Shown piece by piece: positions 36,214-46,067 of a stretch of 64,000 nt of DNA. Under the pieces are notes generated by a model that saw only the letters and a list, made by a program, of their open reading frames with translations, searched no databases and was not told the origin of the DNA. The stretch comes from Brevundimonas sp. SL130. GTDB taxonomy: Bacteria > Pseudomonadota > Alphaproteobacteria > Caulobacterales > Caulobacteraceae. Position numbers and translations under genes: made by a program. The DNA is taken from assembly GCF_026625805.1 (NCBI RefSeq), contig NZ_CP113064.1, positions 1,364,001-1,428,000 on the forward strand. Direction: 5' to 3'. Numbering within the stretch: the stretch's first letter is position 1; every line of letters starts with the position of its first letter.

Positions 36214-38844
36214 TTAGCCCTGATCGCCGCCGTGCTGCGCCCGCGCGTCGCCGCAGGTGTCGCAGACCCAGACGCCGCCGCGATTCTGCAAGCTGAAGTC
36301 CCCGCACGACGGACAGGCGACGGCCTCGGTATTGGCGGCGGTCCTTGGCTCGGGCTCAGCCTTCTTGCCGAAGGGCAGGACCACCAGATTGTCAGGGGCG
36401 GAGCCGCGGGCGAAGCCCTTGGAGATGAAGCGCGCGGCGGGAACGGCCTCTCCACCCTCTGTCTTGCCGTGACCCAGGCCGTCGGCGTTCAACTCGTCGG
36501 GGCCGGCGTTGGCCAGCTCGTGGCGGTCCAGATAGGAGACGCCCAGCTCGCGGAAGATATAGTCCAGGATCGAGGTGGCCGAGCGGATGGAGTCATTGCC
36601 CGTGACCCGTCCGGCGGGCTCGAACCGGGTGAAGACAAAGGCGTCCACGAACTCCTCCAGCGGCACCCCGTATTGAAGCCCGATCGAGATGGCGATGGCG
36701 AAATTGTTCATCAGGCTGCGGAAGGCGGCGCCTTCCTTGTGCATGTCGATGAAGATCTCGCCCAGTTCGCCGTCGTCGTATTCGCCAGTGTGGATATAGA
36801 CCTTGTGCCCGCCCACGGCCGCCTTCTGGATATAGCCCTTGCGGCGGTCGGGCAGTTTGCGGCGCGCGCGGGCGCGCTCGACCACACGTTCGACCCCCCG
36901 TTCCGGCGGCGGGACGGGGGCGGGGCGGGGCGTGTCGAAGCGGGGCGCCGCCTCCGCCTTGGGCAGGGTCAGCAGGGGGCCGGCCGGGGGCGCGGCGCGA
37001 CGCAGGCGGACGGCGCGACGTCCGTCGCCGGCGGCCAGGCTGAGTCGACGCGCGGCCTGGGCGGCGGTTGCACGCCAGTCCAGGATTTCGATCGCGGCGT
37101 AGGGGGCGTCGCTGAACGGCTCCAGCGCGCGCCGCAGCGCCGCCTCGGTCCCGACGGGATCGGTCACAAACATGGCCACGGCGGCGGGCGCCTCGGCCCA
37201 GTCAGCCAGGTCGCCATGGCCGAAGACCCAGCGCGCGGCCTCGGTCTCGGCCTCTTCCGGCACGCCCAGCAGATTCAGCAGGGGGCCGTCGCCGTCTTCC
37301 AGGCCCAGGACATCGCGGATGAAGCCGGGGTCCAGGACCGGAGCGGCGAAGACCGTGTCGAAACTGTCGGCATATGCCAAAGCCTGCTCGACGGCGGCCA
37401 GTTCGATGTCGGTGAAGCCGAAGCCGCGCAGGGCGGCGTGATCGACGCCGGGCGCCTCGACCAGGGTGCGGCGGCCGAACAGTCGGCGCTCGGCCGCCTG
37501 GACGTCGCCCCCCGCGTGAGCCAGGGCGGCCGCAACGCCGGGCGACAGCCGACGGCCGATCAGGCCGTCGGCTGTCTGGAAGACATCGATGACGGACGGC
37601 GCGCTAAGACCCAGACGCAAGCGGGCCTCGGCGTCATCGACGAACAGGCCGATGGCCGCATGACGGCGCGGGGCTCCAGGCTTGATCTGACTCTTGGCCG
37701 CCAGGGCGGCCAGCGGGTCCGGATTGGCCTTCAGCCGCGCGCGACGCAGCCTGTCCGCCTCGGCTGCCTGGGTCTTCAGACTATCCCATTCGGCGCTGGG
37801 CCCGCGTAGCTGGGCGAGTTCGGCGGAGGTCGCCGCGGCGACCGTCGCCGTCAGACCCGCGATCGCCCCGGCCCGAGCGGACAGATCCCCGCCTGTCGGC
37901 GCCACGGCGGCCGACAGGCCATCCAGGCCCAGGGCGATGGAGGCGGTGTCGGACTCGAGGTCCAGCGCCACAGTCCACAGACGGACCAGCTCCGGCAGAC
38001 GGTCCTGGGATCCGTCGCCCAAGGCGGCGACAGCGGACAGGTCCAGCATGGCGCAACTGACGCCGCCCTCGGCCAGGACGTCGGCCTCGCGCGGGTCGAA
38101 CGTCAGGATCAGGCCGCCGTCCAGCGCCGCCTCGGCCGCCGTCAGGGTCTCGGGCGCGCCGGCGGCGGTCCGGGTGCGATCGGCCAGGGCGATCAGGGGC
38201 GTGGTTTCGTGGAAGGGACGCAGGGCCAGGGCAGGCCGTTCGCCGTCGATGGCGCGCAGGATGTCTGCGTCGGTCGCGCCGCGACGCCTTGCGGTGGCGG
38301 CCGCCCGGCCCAGGGCCGGATTCCGCGACGGGTCGGCGCAATCCCCTTCACGTCCCTCGCACCGATCCACGGCGTCAGCGACGGCGGACAGGGCGTCGGC
38401 CAGGGCCTCGGCCGACTGAAGGGCCAGCCGCGCGGTCATCCGGTCGGCGCGGTGCTCGGCCAGGCGTTTGGACGCGGCTGGGTCGGCCAGATCGACGACC
38501 TCCGCTGCAGCCTTGGACGCCGCCGGCGAGGCCAGGCCCAGCTGGACCGTGGCGGCCAGCTCGGCGGCGAAGACATAAGCCTCGGCCCGGTCGGTGAAGA
38601 CGCCCGCGGCCAGACCGCGGCCGGCCAGACGTTCGGCCCAGGCGTCGATTGCTCCGTTCAGCCAGCCGCCGGTCGGCAGCAGGGAAGGGCTGAGGGATTC
38701 GCTCCAATCCAGCCAGGCCTCGATCCGCGCGTCGGACCAGGCCGCCGGCGCCAGAACCTCTTGAACCGTATCCGCGCGTTCGACGGCGCGCGTCTCCATC
38801 GTGACGCGTCGGGCTTGTTCGACGAAGCCGGATTGAAAGCGCAT
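36214..38844 (-). CDS. NrdJ-like TSCPD-domain protein lacking the reductase core
   Basis: An 876-residue protein resembling coenzyme B12-dependent ribonucleotide reductase only at its ends. The start MRFQSGF and [14 protein letters not shown] echo the NrdJ N-terminus. A middle block [20 protein letters not shown] echoes a late NrdJ segment. The C-terminal ~216 residues (from 661) are an excellent match to the NrdJ TSCPD region ([20 protein letters not shown], then [17 protein letters not shown]) and to its terminal cysteine ribbon (C844, C847, C861, C864). The barrel motifs that hold the active-site cysteines, including an NNPCGEQ-like block, are not seen. It therefore should not reduce ribonucleotides by itself. 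GGAGA lies 12 bases before ATG. The frame is intact, so it is not a simple pseudogene. Confidence 0.78.
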   Translation of the reverse strand: MRFQSGFVEQARRVTMETRAVERADTVQEVLAPAAWSDARIEAWLDWSESLSPSLLPTGGWLNGAIDAWAERLAGRGLAAGVFTDRAEAYVFAAELAATVQLGLASPAASKAAAEVVDLADPAASKRLAEHRADRMTARLALQSAEALADALSAVADAVDRCEGREGDCADPSRNPALGRAAATARRRGATDADILRAIDGERPALALRPFHETTPLIALADRTRTAAGAPETLTAAEAALDGGLILTFDPREADVLAEGGVSCAMLDLSAVAALGDGSQDRLPELVRLWTVALDLESDTASIALGLDGLSAAVAPTGGDLSARAGAIAGLTATVAAATSAELAQLRGPSAEWDSLKTQAAEADRLRRARLKANPDPLAALAAKSQIKPGAPRRHAAIGLFVDDAEARLRLGLSAPSVIDVFQTADGLIGRRLSPGVAAALAHAGGDVQAAERRLFGRRTLVEAPGVDHAALRGFGFTDIELAAVEQALAYADSFDTVFAAPVLDPGFIRDVLGLEDGDGPLLNLLGVPEEAETEAARWVFGHGDLADWAEAPAAVAMFVTDPVGTEAALRRALEPFSDAPYAAIEILDWRATAAQAARRLSLAAGDGRRAVRLRRAAPPAGPLLTLPKAEAAPRFDTPRPAPVPPPERGVERVVERARARRKLPDRRKGYIQKAAVGGHKVYIHTGEYDDGELGEIFIDMHKEGAAFRSLMNNFAIAISIGLQYGVPLEEFVDAFVFTRFEPAGRVTGNDSIRSATSILDYIFRELGVSYLDRHELANAGPDELNADGLGHGKTEGGEAVPAARFISKGFARGSAPDNLVVLPFGKKAEPEPRTAANTEAVACPSCGDFSLQNRGGVWVCDTCGDARAQHGGDQG

Positions 38845-39070
38845 GGACAGCGTCTCCCCGAATGCTTCCGACTAGATTACGGTGTTGTTGGGCCGTGCGC
38901 CACTAGATGTAGTAGTTATCAACCGCTGAATCTGTTTGGCGCTTTTACGGCTATCACGGACATTTCTAGCGGGATCGGCCGGCTCGGACGCCGGATGGGG
39001 CGCGGCGGGCGGGCCACAAATCGACACAAAGCGATATTGCGCCGCTTGCGGGACCCGCTGTTCCTATGCC

Positions 39071-39086
39071 ATGTAACCGATTACAT
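39071..39086. promoter_or_regulatory. LacI-family operator upstream of the regulator gene
   Basis: ATGTAACCGATTACAT is a 16-bp palindrome with six-base perfect arms around CCGA. The TGTAACCG/TTACA pattern is of the kind bound by GalR/LacI dimers. It stands 38 bases before the lacI-like start in an AT-richer stretch, which fits autorepression of the regulator and the receptor gene that follows. Confidence 0.65.
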
Positions 39087-39123
39087 TATTTATCGACAGA
39101 CCTTCGATAAGGGGGCTGGGACG

Positions 39124-40230
39124 ATGACGCTCAGAGAGGAAAACGTGGAAATCACCGCCCCGTCAGGCTTGAACGGACATGCGCCGGCCGCCAAGGCTGC
39201 GACCATTCGCGACGTGGCGGAACGGGCTCAGGTGTCTGTGGCCTCGGTGTCGCGTGTGCTGAACGGTTCCGACGCCATCACCGAGACCACCCGTCGGCGT
39301 GTGCTCGATGCGGTCGAACATCTTCGCTACGTGCCCCATGTCGGGGCGCGCAGTCTGTCCACCAGCCGGACGGACACCATCGGCGTCATCCTGCCGGACC
39401 TGTACGGCGAGTTCTTCTCCGAACTGATACGCGGCATGGATCTGGCCGCGCGGGCTCACGGCAAACACCTGATCGTGTCCAGCTCCCACGGCGACACCGA
39501 AGAGACCATGGCTGCGCTGCGCTCAATGCGGGGCCGGGTCGACGGCATGATCGTGCTTTCGCCCCACCTGCGCGCCGCCAACCTGGCCGCCGATGTGGCG
39601 GGCCGGACCCCGGTCCTGGTCATGAACGGCGGCCTGGACGAGGGCGGTCGGCCGTCGATCGCGGTGGACAACCACGGCGGCGCCGTGGCGGCGGTCCAGC
39701 ATCTGATCGCCACCGGGCGTCGCCGCATCGCCCACATTCGGGGCGCCGCCGGCAACCTGGAAGCCGACATCCGGGCCGAAGGCTACGCCAGCGCTCTGGA
39801 CGGGCAGGAACCCATCATCGTCGAGGGCGACTTCACCCAGGCGGCCGGGCATCGCGCCGCCACCCGGCTGATGGCGCTGGATCCGCGCCCGGACGCGGTG
39901 TTCGCGGCCAACGACATGATGGCCCTGGGCGCCATGCTGGCCTTCCAGGAGGCGGGCGTGCGCTGCCCCGAGGACGTGGCCGTGATCGGCTTCGACGACG
40001 TGCCGCTGGCGGCCCTGGTCCGGCCGACCCTGACCACGCTGAGAGTGAATATCGCGGAAATGGGCCGCCGGGGCGTCGAACGCCTCATCGGCCTGGTCCA
40101 GGCCGGCGCCAACGCCGATCCGGACACCGTTTGTGAAATCGTTCGACCGGCCCTGGTCGTTCGTCAATCCACCGCGGCGGCCTCAACCGCCGGGTCAAAC
40201 CCCGATCAGACAGCAGCGTCGCCGTCGTGA
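39124..40230 (+). CDS. LacI-family transcriptional regulator
   Basis: A 368-residue repressor. ATG at 39124 places the helix-turn-helix at about 26-75 (ATIRDVAERAQVSVASVSRV with the LacI hinge LNGSDAITETTRRRV). A periplasmic-binding-protein fold for sugar sensing follows (DTIGVILPDLYGEFFSELIR, VFAANDMMALGAMLAF and VAVIGFDDVPLAALVRPTL). It precedes the TonB-receptor gene by 28 bases, so they are likely one operon repressed by its own product at the operator at 39071-39086. Context suggests that the inducer is a glucan breakdown product. The upstream neighbour is the divergent NrdJ-like gene. Confidence 0.93.
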   Translation: MTLREENVEITAPSGLNGHAPAAKAATIRDVAERAQVSVASVSRVLNGSDAITETTRRRVLDAVEHLRYVPHVGARSLSTSRTDTIGVILPDLYGEFFSELIRGMDLAARAHGKHLIVSSSHGDTEETMAALRSMRGRVDGMIVLSPHLRAANLAADVAGRTPVLVMNGGLDEGGRPSIAVDNHGGAVAAVQHLIATGRRRIAHIRGAAGNLEADIRAEGYASALDGQEPIIVEGDFTQAAGHRAATRLMALDPRPDAVFAANDMMALGAMLAFQEAGVRCPEDVAVIGFDDVPLAALVRPTLTTLRVNIAEMGRRGVERLIGLVQAGANADPDTVCEIVRPALVVRQSTAAASTAGSNPDQTAASPS

Positions 40231-40258
40231 ATCGGACCTATCAGGAGGGGACTTCAGG

Positions 40259-43255
40259 ATGATCAAGTTCAAGACACGCAGCGCGGCCCTGGCCGCCGTA
40301 TCCGCCTTCGCCATCACCGCAGGCTTCGCGGGGGCGGCGACGGCCCAGGTCGCCACCTCGACGATCCGCGGCAACGTCACCGACGGCGCCCAGGTCGAGG
40401 CCGGAGTCACCGTCGTCGCCCGCAACGTCGCTTCGGGCTTCACAAACCGCACCACGGCGAACGCCCAGGGCGGCTACACCCTCTCGGGTCTTCGTCCCGG
40501 CACCTATGAGGTGACGGTCACCACGGCAGAGGGTGAAACCGCCACCGACACCGTCAGTATCGGCGTGGGCCAGGTCGGCAGCCTGGACCTGGTGGTCGCG
40601 GCTCCGGCGGCGGCGGGCGAAGCCGGGGCGGCTGAACTCGGGGAAATCGTCGTCGTCGGCCGGCGTCTGGCCGAGGTGCGGACGCCGGAAAGCGCGACCA
40701 ACGTCACCACGCAGCAGATCCAAAGCTTGCCGCAGATCAATCGCAACTTCCTGAACTTCGCAGCCCTGGCCCCGGGCGTGCGGGTCTCGCAGAACGATAA
40801 GGAAATGACCATTACCGCCGGCGGCCAGCGCGCGGAATCGGTCAACGCCTTCATCGACGGCGCCAGCCTGAAGTCCAACATCATCTCGGGCGGCATCGCC
40901 GGTCAGGACGACAGCCGCGGCAACCCCTTCCCGCAGGCGGCGATCCAGGAGTTCCGCGTCGTCAGCCAGAACTTCAAGGCCGAGTACGAGCAGGCTTCGT
41001 CGGCTATCATCACCGCCGTCACGCGGTCAGGCACTAACGAGTTCCACGGCGAAATCTTCGGCACCTATCGCGACCAGAGCATGGTCACCCAGGACGCGAT
41101 CTCGAAGCGGAATGGCGACGAGAAGATTGACCAATCAATCAAGCAATATGGCGTGGCGCTTGGTGGGCCGATTATCGAAGATCGTCTCCATTTCTTTGGC
41201 AGCTATGAGCATAAAGAAGAAAATCGCTCGTCCACCGTTGATCTGGGCCGGAAGGATCCAGAGTATCAATCTCAGTTCGCGGACTATCTTGGCAGCTATG
41301 AGACCCCGTTTGAGGAAGATCTCTATTTCGGTAAGCTGAGCTTCCAGCCGATGGAAGGTCATCTGATCGACTTCAGCGTCACCTATCGTGATGAGGGCGA
41401 GGTTACGGGCGTTGGCGACGAAAACGCCTATGAACGCGCTACCGGTTTACAACAAACGACCAAGAGCGCGAACCTCCGCTATCAGTGGCAGGGACAAGGC
41501 TTCCTGAACGAGTTCGCGGTCGATTACCGCAACTACAACTACAATCCGACGGCCGCCAACTTCGACGAAGCCGGCGCAAGCTACCGGATCTTTGAGAACG
41601 GCTACGATCCATACGGCGGCGTGACGGTCCTGAACACGGGCGGGGCCAACACCCGTCAGGACATCACCGATGAAGCTCTGACCTTCCGCAATGACCTGAC
41701 CTTCAACGAGGTCTCCTTCAAGGGTTTTCACACGTTCAAGTTCGGCGCGAAATTCTCGAAGCAGGATTATCACGTCGAGAAGGAGTTCAGCCGCAACCCG
41801 GAGTTCTTCTATGACCTGGATGGCGCGGCCAGCGGCGACGCCTCGGTGCCTTATCGCGTGCAGCTGGGCACCGCGACGCCGGTCGTCGATCTGACCAACA
41901 ACGTCTTTGGCCTGTACATCCAAGACGACTGGGCGATCACCGACAAACTGGAACTGAACCTCGGCATCCGTTGGGACTACGAGGACAACGCCAACAACCC
42001 GGACTATGTCACGCCCGATTCGGTGGTCGATGGTTTGAACCAGTGGATCGCCTCGACAGACGGCGGCAAGCCGGCCGGTTACAAGCCCAGCTGGCTGAAT
42101 GTGGATGATTACGTGTCCACCGGCAGCAACCGCGACCCGTTCGCCAAGGCCTTCCAACCGCGGATCGGCTTCTCATACGACGTGTACGGCGACCGTGGCA
42201 CGGTCATCTTTGGCGGCGCCGGCCGCTACTACGACCGGGTGAACTTCAACTTCTCGTTCGACGAGATCGCCAAGCCCTACACCACGACGAAGAATATCTT
42301 CTTCACCACCACGCCTGGCGCGGTCCAGGACGGCAGCTCGGACAATCCGTACCTATGGAATTCGTCCTATTCGACCACCGAAGGTTTGGACGCCCTGCTG
42401 TCCACCGTCAGCGGCAGGGGAGAGGCCTTCCTGCTGAAGAACGATTTCGAGCCGCCGCGGACCGACCAGTTCAATCTGGGCGTCCGCCAGCGTGTGGGCG
42501 AATGGCAGACTGAATTCACCCTGGCCTACGGCAAGACCGAGAACGAGTTCACCTGGCAATATGTGACCCGCTGCCGCGAACCCACATATGGCAATGACGG
42601 CGACGGCTACGGCGACAACGGCGGCTATTGTGCGCCCGGCGCCAGCAACCCTTACAGCGGCTACTATGTCTCCGATCACAGTAAGGAGCGCGAGTTCAAG
42701 GCCCTCTACGTCAAGCTGGACAAGCCCTATACGCATGACTCCGGCTGGGGGGTGAACATCGCCTACACCCTATCGGATTCCAAGCAGAACGGCGGCAGCG
42801 ACAACTTCTGCTTCGACTGCTTCTCGGTCGAGACCTCGCCGATGCGGAACTCTGCAGAAAACGAACGTCACCGGATCGTCGCCAACGGCATCCTTGATCT
42901 GCCGCTGGACTTCCAGCTGTCGGGCATCCTGACCCTCGGTTCGGGCACCCCCTACAATGTCTATGATGGTTCAGGATCGACCTTCTACTACCGGCCGTAT
43001 GCGGGCTATCCGGAGAAGGAAAACTTCTTCATCCCCAACGCCTTCGCCTATCGGAACTTGGATCTCCGCCTGACGAAGAACATCGACATCGATGGGGCGG
43101 GTCAGATGCAGGTCTATGTCGATGCGATCAACATCTTCAATTTCAAGAACTATACCGATTACGACGGTACGGTGACGTCCTCGACCTATGGAAATCCGAG
43201 CAACGTTCTTAATCCGACGCGGACGTTCCAGGTCGGCGCCCGCTACTCCTTCTAA
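40259..43255 (+). CDS. TonB-dependent outer-membrane receptor (Oar-like)
   Basis: A 998-residue receptor. It has a signal peptide of about 29 residues (MIKFKTRSAALAAVSAFAIT), then a carboxypeptidase-regulatory-like domain (TSTIRGNVTDGAQVEAGVTV). Next come a TonB-box-like ELGEIVVVGRRLAEVR, the plug and a 22-strand barrel ending in an aromatic residue (RTFQVGARYSF). Such receptors import large substrates through the outer membrane by energy from TonB. A good AGGAGGGG ribosome-binding site precedes ATG. The third-codon base use is unusually A/T-rich at about 41110-41460. The neighbours suggest a glucan ligand. A terminator-like hairpin separates it from the next gene. Confidence 0.93.
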   Translation: MIKFKTRSAALAAVSAFAITAGFAGAATAQVATSTIRGNVTDGAQVEAGVTVVARNVASGFTNRTTANAQGGYTLSGLRPGTYEVTVTTAEGETATDTVSIGVGQVGSLDLVVAAPAAAGEAGAAELGEIVVVGRRLAEVRTPESATNVTTQQIQSLPQINRNFLNFAALAPGVRVSQNDKEMTITAGGQRAESVNAFIDGASLKSNIISGGIAGQDDSRGNPFPQAAIQEFRVVSQNFKAEYEQASSAIITAVTRSGTNEFHGEIFGTYRDQSMVTQDAISKRNGDEKIDQSIKQYGVALGGPIIEDRLHFFGSYEHKEENRSSTVDLGRKDPEYQSQFADYLGSYETPFEEDLYFGKLSFQPMEGHLIDFSVTYRDEGEVTGVGDENAYERATGLQQTTKSANLRYQWQGQGFLNEFAVDYRNYNYNPTAANFDEAGASYRIFENGYDPYGGVTVLNTGGANTRQDITDEALTFRNDLTFNEVSFKGFHTFKFGAKFSKQDYHVEKEFSRNPEFFYDLDGAASGDASVPYRVQLGTATPVVDLTNNVFGLYIQDDWAITDKLELNLGIRWDYEDNANNPDYVTPDSVVDGLNQWIASTDGGKPAGYKPSWLNVDDYVSTGSNRDPFAKAFQPRIGFSYDVYGDRGTVIFGGAGRYYDRVNFNFSFDEIAKPYTTTKNIFFTTTPGAVQDGSSDNPYLWNSSYSTTEGLDALLSTVSGRGEAFLLKNDFEPPRTDQFNLGVRQRVGEWQTEFTLAYGKTENEFTWQYVTRCREPTYGNDGDGYGDNGGYCAPGASNPYSGYYVSDHSKEREFKALYVKLDKPYTHDSGWGVNIAYTLSDSKQNGGSDNFCFDCFSVETSPMRNSAENERHRIVANGILDLPLDFQLSGILTLGSGTPYNVYDGSGSTFYYRPYAGYPEKENFFIPNAFAYRNLDLRLTKNIDIDGAGQMQVYVDAINIFNFKNYTDYDGTVTSSTYGNPSNVLNPTRTFQVGARYSF

Positions 43256-43271
43256 CTCCCCCTGAGCCTGG

Positions 43272-43310
43272 GCCGCCTTCCGCTTGCGCGGGAGGCGGCC
43301 TTCTTCTTGA
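43272..43310 (+). terminator. Terminator or attenuator after the TonB-receptor gene
   Basis: A 13-bp stem GGCCGCCTTCCGC (43272-43284) pairs with 43289-43301 with one G-U and a TTGC loop, followed by TTCTTCTT. It could end the lacI-receptor transcript or let part of it read through into the glucanase-ABC genes that follow within 23 bases. Confidence 0.72.
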
Positions 43311-43332
43311 TACAGACCCAGTGAGCGTGCCC

Positions 43333-44802
43333 ATGAACCGCCGACACTTCCTGATGCGAACCACGGCAGGGGCTGCGGCCCTGGCGGTCGGCGGCATGGT
43401 CGCAGGCCAGGCGGCGGCGCAGCAGGCGGTGACGGGCGCAGTCAACGGGACCGAACGCCGGCCCTTGCGGCTGGACCGCGAAATCAACGAGCTTCAGGAA
43501 CGCACCTTCCGCTGGTTCGAAAAGGTCACGGACCGGCGCACCGGTCTGACGCCCGACCGCTGGCCCAGTCCGTCCTTCTGCTCCGTCGCGGCGGTGGGCT
43601 TCGCCCTGACTTGCTGGCCCATCGGCGTCGAGCGGCGCTGGATGAGCCGGGACGAGGCGCGCGAGCGGACCCTGATCACCGTCCGCTATTTCCACAGCCT
43701 GCCGCAGGGCCCGGAGGCCTCAGGGACGGCGGGCCACAAGGGCTTCTTCTATCATTTCCTCGAGATGGAGACCGGTCATCGCTACCGGACCAACGAACTG
43801 TCCACCGTCGACACGGCCCTGCTGATCGCCGGCATGCTGTTCTCCGCCCGCTATTTCGACGGCGACCACCCGGACGAGGTCGAGATCCGAGGCCGGGTCC
43901 AGGCCCTGTACGAGCGGATCGAATGGGATTGGGCTGTGGTGCGCGACAACCGGATCACCATGGGCTGGCATCCCGAGAGCGGCTTCATCCGCTCAGACTG
44001 GCACGTCTATAATGAGGGCATGCTGCTGCTGCTGCTGGCCATCGGCAGCCCGACCCACCCCGTCTCGGTCAATGTCTGGCACGAATGGGCCGCCAGCTAT
44101 GACGAGAGCTGGACCGACCGCTGGGGCAGCTGGCATCTGAATTTCGCGCCGATCTTCGGCCATCAGTACAGCCATATGTACATCGACTTCCGCGGCATCC
44201 AGGACGCTTGGATGCGCGGTCAGACGGCCCAGTTGGGCGAGTATCTGGACTATTTCGAAAACAGCCGCCGCGCCGTCTACGCCCAGCAGAAATACGCCCA
44301 TGACAACCCGGGCCAGTGGGTCGGCTATTCGTCCGAGACCTGGGGGCTGACGGCCTGCGATGGGCCGGGCGATTTCAAACAGACGATCAACGGGGGCGAG
44401 CGGGAGTTCTTCAGCTATTCGGCGCGCGGTCCCGGCGACCGGGACGACGGCACCATCGCCCCCACGGCGGCGGCCAGCTCCATCGCCTTCGCGCCCGAGA
44501 TCGTCGTGCCCTGTATCAAGGCGATGAAGAGCCGGTTCGGCGCGGGCGTCTATACCGAGTGGGGCTTCCTCGACAGTTTCAACCCGACCCTGACCCAGCG
44601 CGACGGGCCGTTGCAGCACGGCAAGATCGTTGACGGCGTGGGCTGGGTCGCCGACGACTATCTGGGCATTGACCAGGGGCCCATCGTCGGCATGACCGAG
44701 AACCATCGCTCGGACTTCATTTGGCGTTACATGCGCGGCGAGCCCAACATCCGCCGGGCCCTGGATACGGCCGGATTCACCGGCGGCTGGCTGACCGCAT
44801 GA
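43333..44802 (+). CDS. Tat-exported glucoamylase-family (PF10091, GH144-like) hydrolase
   Basis: A 489-residue protein. The N-terminus MNRRHFLMRTTAGAAALAVG is a Tat twin-arginine-like signal followed by an AQA-type cleavage site. I preferred ATG at 43333 to the GTG at 43321. An alpha/alpha-barrel follows with motifs WHVYNEGMLLLLLAIGSPTH, FGHQYSHMYIDFRGIQDAW and GLTACDGPGD, typical of the glycoamylase domain found in GH144 beta-1,2-glucanases and in cyclic glucan synthases. It likely cuts a glucan in the periplasm. Exact linkage is not decided. Its stop overlaps the next start (ATGA). Confidence 0.83.
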   Translation: MNRRHFLMRTTAGAAALAVGGMVAGQAAAQQAVTGAVNGTERRPLRLDREINELQERTFRWFEKVTDRRTGLTPDRWPSPSFCSVAAVGFALTCWPIGVERRWMSRDEARERTLITVRYFHSLPQGPEASGTAGHKGFFYHFLEMETGHRYRTNELSTVDTALLIAGMLFSARYFDGDHPDEVEIRGRVQALYERIEWDWAVVRDNRITMGWHPESGFIRSDWHVYNEGMLLLLLAIGSPTHPVSVNVWHEWAASYDESWTDRWGSWHLNFAPIFGHQYSHMYIDFRGIQDAWMRGQTAQLGEYLDYFENSRRAVYAQQKYAHDNPGQWVGYSSETWGLTACDGPGDFKQTINGGEREFFSYSARGPGDRDDGTIAPTAAASSIAFAPEIVVPCIKAMKSRFGAGVYTEWGFLDSFNPTLTQRDGPLQHGKIVDGVGWVADDYLGIDQGPIVGMTENHRSDFIWRYMRGEPNIRRALDTAGFTGGWLTA

Positions 44803-46067
44803 GGCCTGACCCGCACAGGCGGGGCGCCTTGGCGCTGCTGGCGGGCGGCGCGGCCTCGGCCTGCACGCCGCGAGGGCAGGCCGAGACGGTGCTGCGCTTC
44901 TGGGCCATGGGCAACGAGGGCGGGACGGTCGGCCAGTTGATGCCCGAGTTCGAGCGCCGCAATCCCGGCGTCCGGGTCGAGGTCCAGCCCCTGCCGTGGA
45001 CCGCCGCGCACGAGAAACTGCTGACCGCCTACGCCGGGGCGTCGCTGCCGGACGTCAGCCAGATCGGCAACACCTGGGTCGCGGAGCTGAGCGCCATCGG
45101 CGCCCTGTCGCCGACCCCGCCCGAAGCCGCCGACCTGCTGACCGACCAGTTCCCGGCGGTGCTGGAGACCAATCAGATCGCCGGCCGGGCCATGACCACC
45201 CCCTGGTATGTGGATACGCGTCTGCTCTTCTATCGCAAGGATCTGCTGGCCCGCGCCGGTTTCGACGCGCCGCCGCAGGACTGGGCTGAATGGAAACGGG
45301 CCATGCACGGGATCAAGCGCGCGGCCGGCGAGGGGAACTACGCCATCCTGCTGCCGCTGAACGAGTTCGAGCAGCTGCTCACTTTCGGATTGCAGACCGA
45401 AGAGCCGCTGCTGCGCGACCGCAATACGAGAGGCAACTTCTCCAACCCCGGCTTCATCTCGGCCCTGGCCTTCTATCGCAGCCTGTTCGCCGAGGGGTTG
45501 GCGCCCCTGGCTTCGGCGGCGCAGATCTCCAACGTCTGGACCGAGTTCGCGCGCGGCTATTTCAGCTTCTATTTCTCCGGCCCGTGGAGCGTCGGCGACT
45601 TCCGTTCCCGCCTGCCTGCGGCGTTCCAGCCGAACTGGGCTACGGCCGGCGTGCCGGGCCCGACCGGCCTGGGCGCCTCGGCGCCGGGCGGCTCCAGCCT
45701 GGCGGTGTTCAAGTCCTCGCCGCATCAGGACGCCGCCTGGGCCCTGGTCCGCTATCTGTCCGAGCCCGCCGTCCAGGCCCGGTTCAACACCATCGTCGGC
45801 GACCTGCCGGCGCGCCAGAGCGCCTGGGACATGGCAAGGATCGAGCGCGACCCGATGCTGGCGCCCTTCCGGGGCCAGTTGGAGCGCGCCAAGGCCGTGC
45901 CCAAGGCGCCCGAATGGGAGCGGATCGTGACGGAGATGCAGATCGTCGCCGAACGGATGGTGCGCGGCGAATACAGCCCTGAGACCGCCGCCGCCGAGAT
46001 CGACCGCCGTGTCGATCGGCTGCTGGAGAAACGCCGCTGGATGCTGGAACAGGGCAGGGCCGTATGA
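44799..46067 (+). CDS. Sugar ABC transporter substrate-binding lipoprotein
   Basis: A 422-residue family-1 binding protein (MalE-like). ATG at 44799 begins MRPDPHRRGALALLAGG with a lipobox AASAC whose C22 would be lipidated. Typical blocks include VLRFWAMGNEGGTVGQL, PDVSQIGNTWVAEL, the WYVDTRLLFYRKDLL segment and GPWSVGDFRSRLP. These bind malto-, cello- or related oligosaccharides. It overlaps both its neighbours by four bases (ATGA), so the glycoside hydrolase, this protein and permease 1 are translationally coupled. That supports uptake of the hydrolase products. Confidence 0.93.
   Translation: MRPDPHRRGALALLAGGAASACTPRGQAETVLRFWAMGNEGGTVGQLMPEFERRNPGVRVEVQPLPWTAAHEKLLTAYAGASLPDVSQIGNTWVAELSAIGALSPTPPEAADLLTDQFPAVLETNQIAGRAMTTPWYVDTRLLFYRKDLLARAGFDAPPQDWAEWKRAMHGIKRAAGEGNYAILLPLNEFEQLLTFGLQTEEPLLRDRNTRGNFSNPGFISALAFYRSLFAEGLAPLASAAQISNVWTEFARGYFSFYFSGPWSVGDFRSRLPAAFQPNWATAGVPGPTGLGASAPGGSSLAVFKSSPHQDAAWALVRYLSEPAVQARFNTIVGDLPARQSAWDMARIERDPMLAPFRGQLERAKAVPKAPEWERIVTEMQIVAERMVRGEYSPETAAAEIDRRVDRLLEKRRWMLEQGRAV

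Noticed and set aside
36214..38844. Frameshifted or pseudogene NrdJ
   Set aside because: The frame is uninterrupted over 876 codons with the expected start and end and strong codon bias, so decay by mutation is unlikely.
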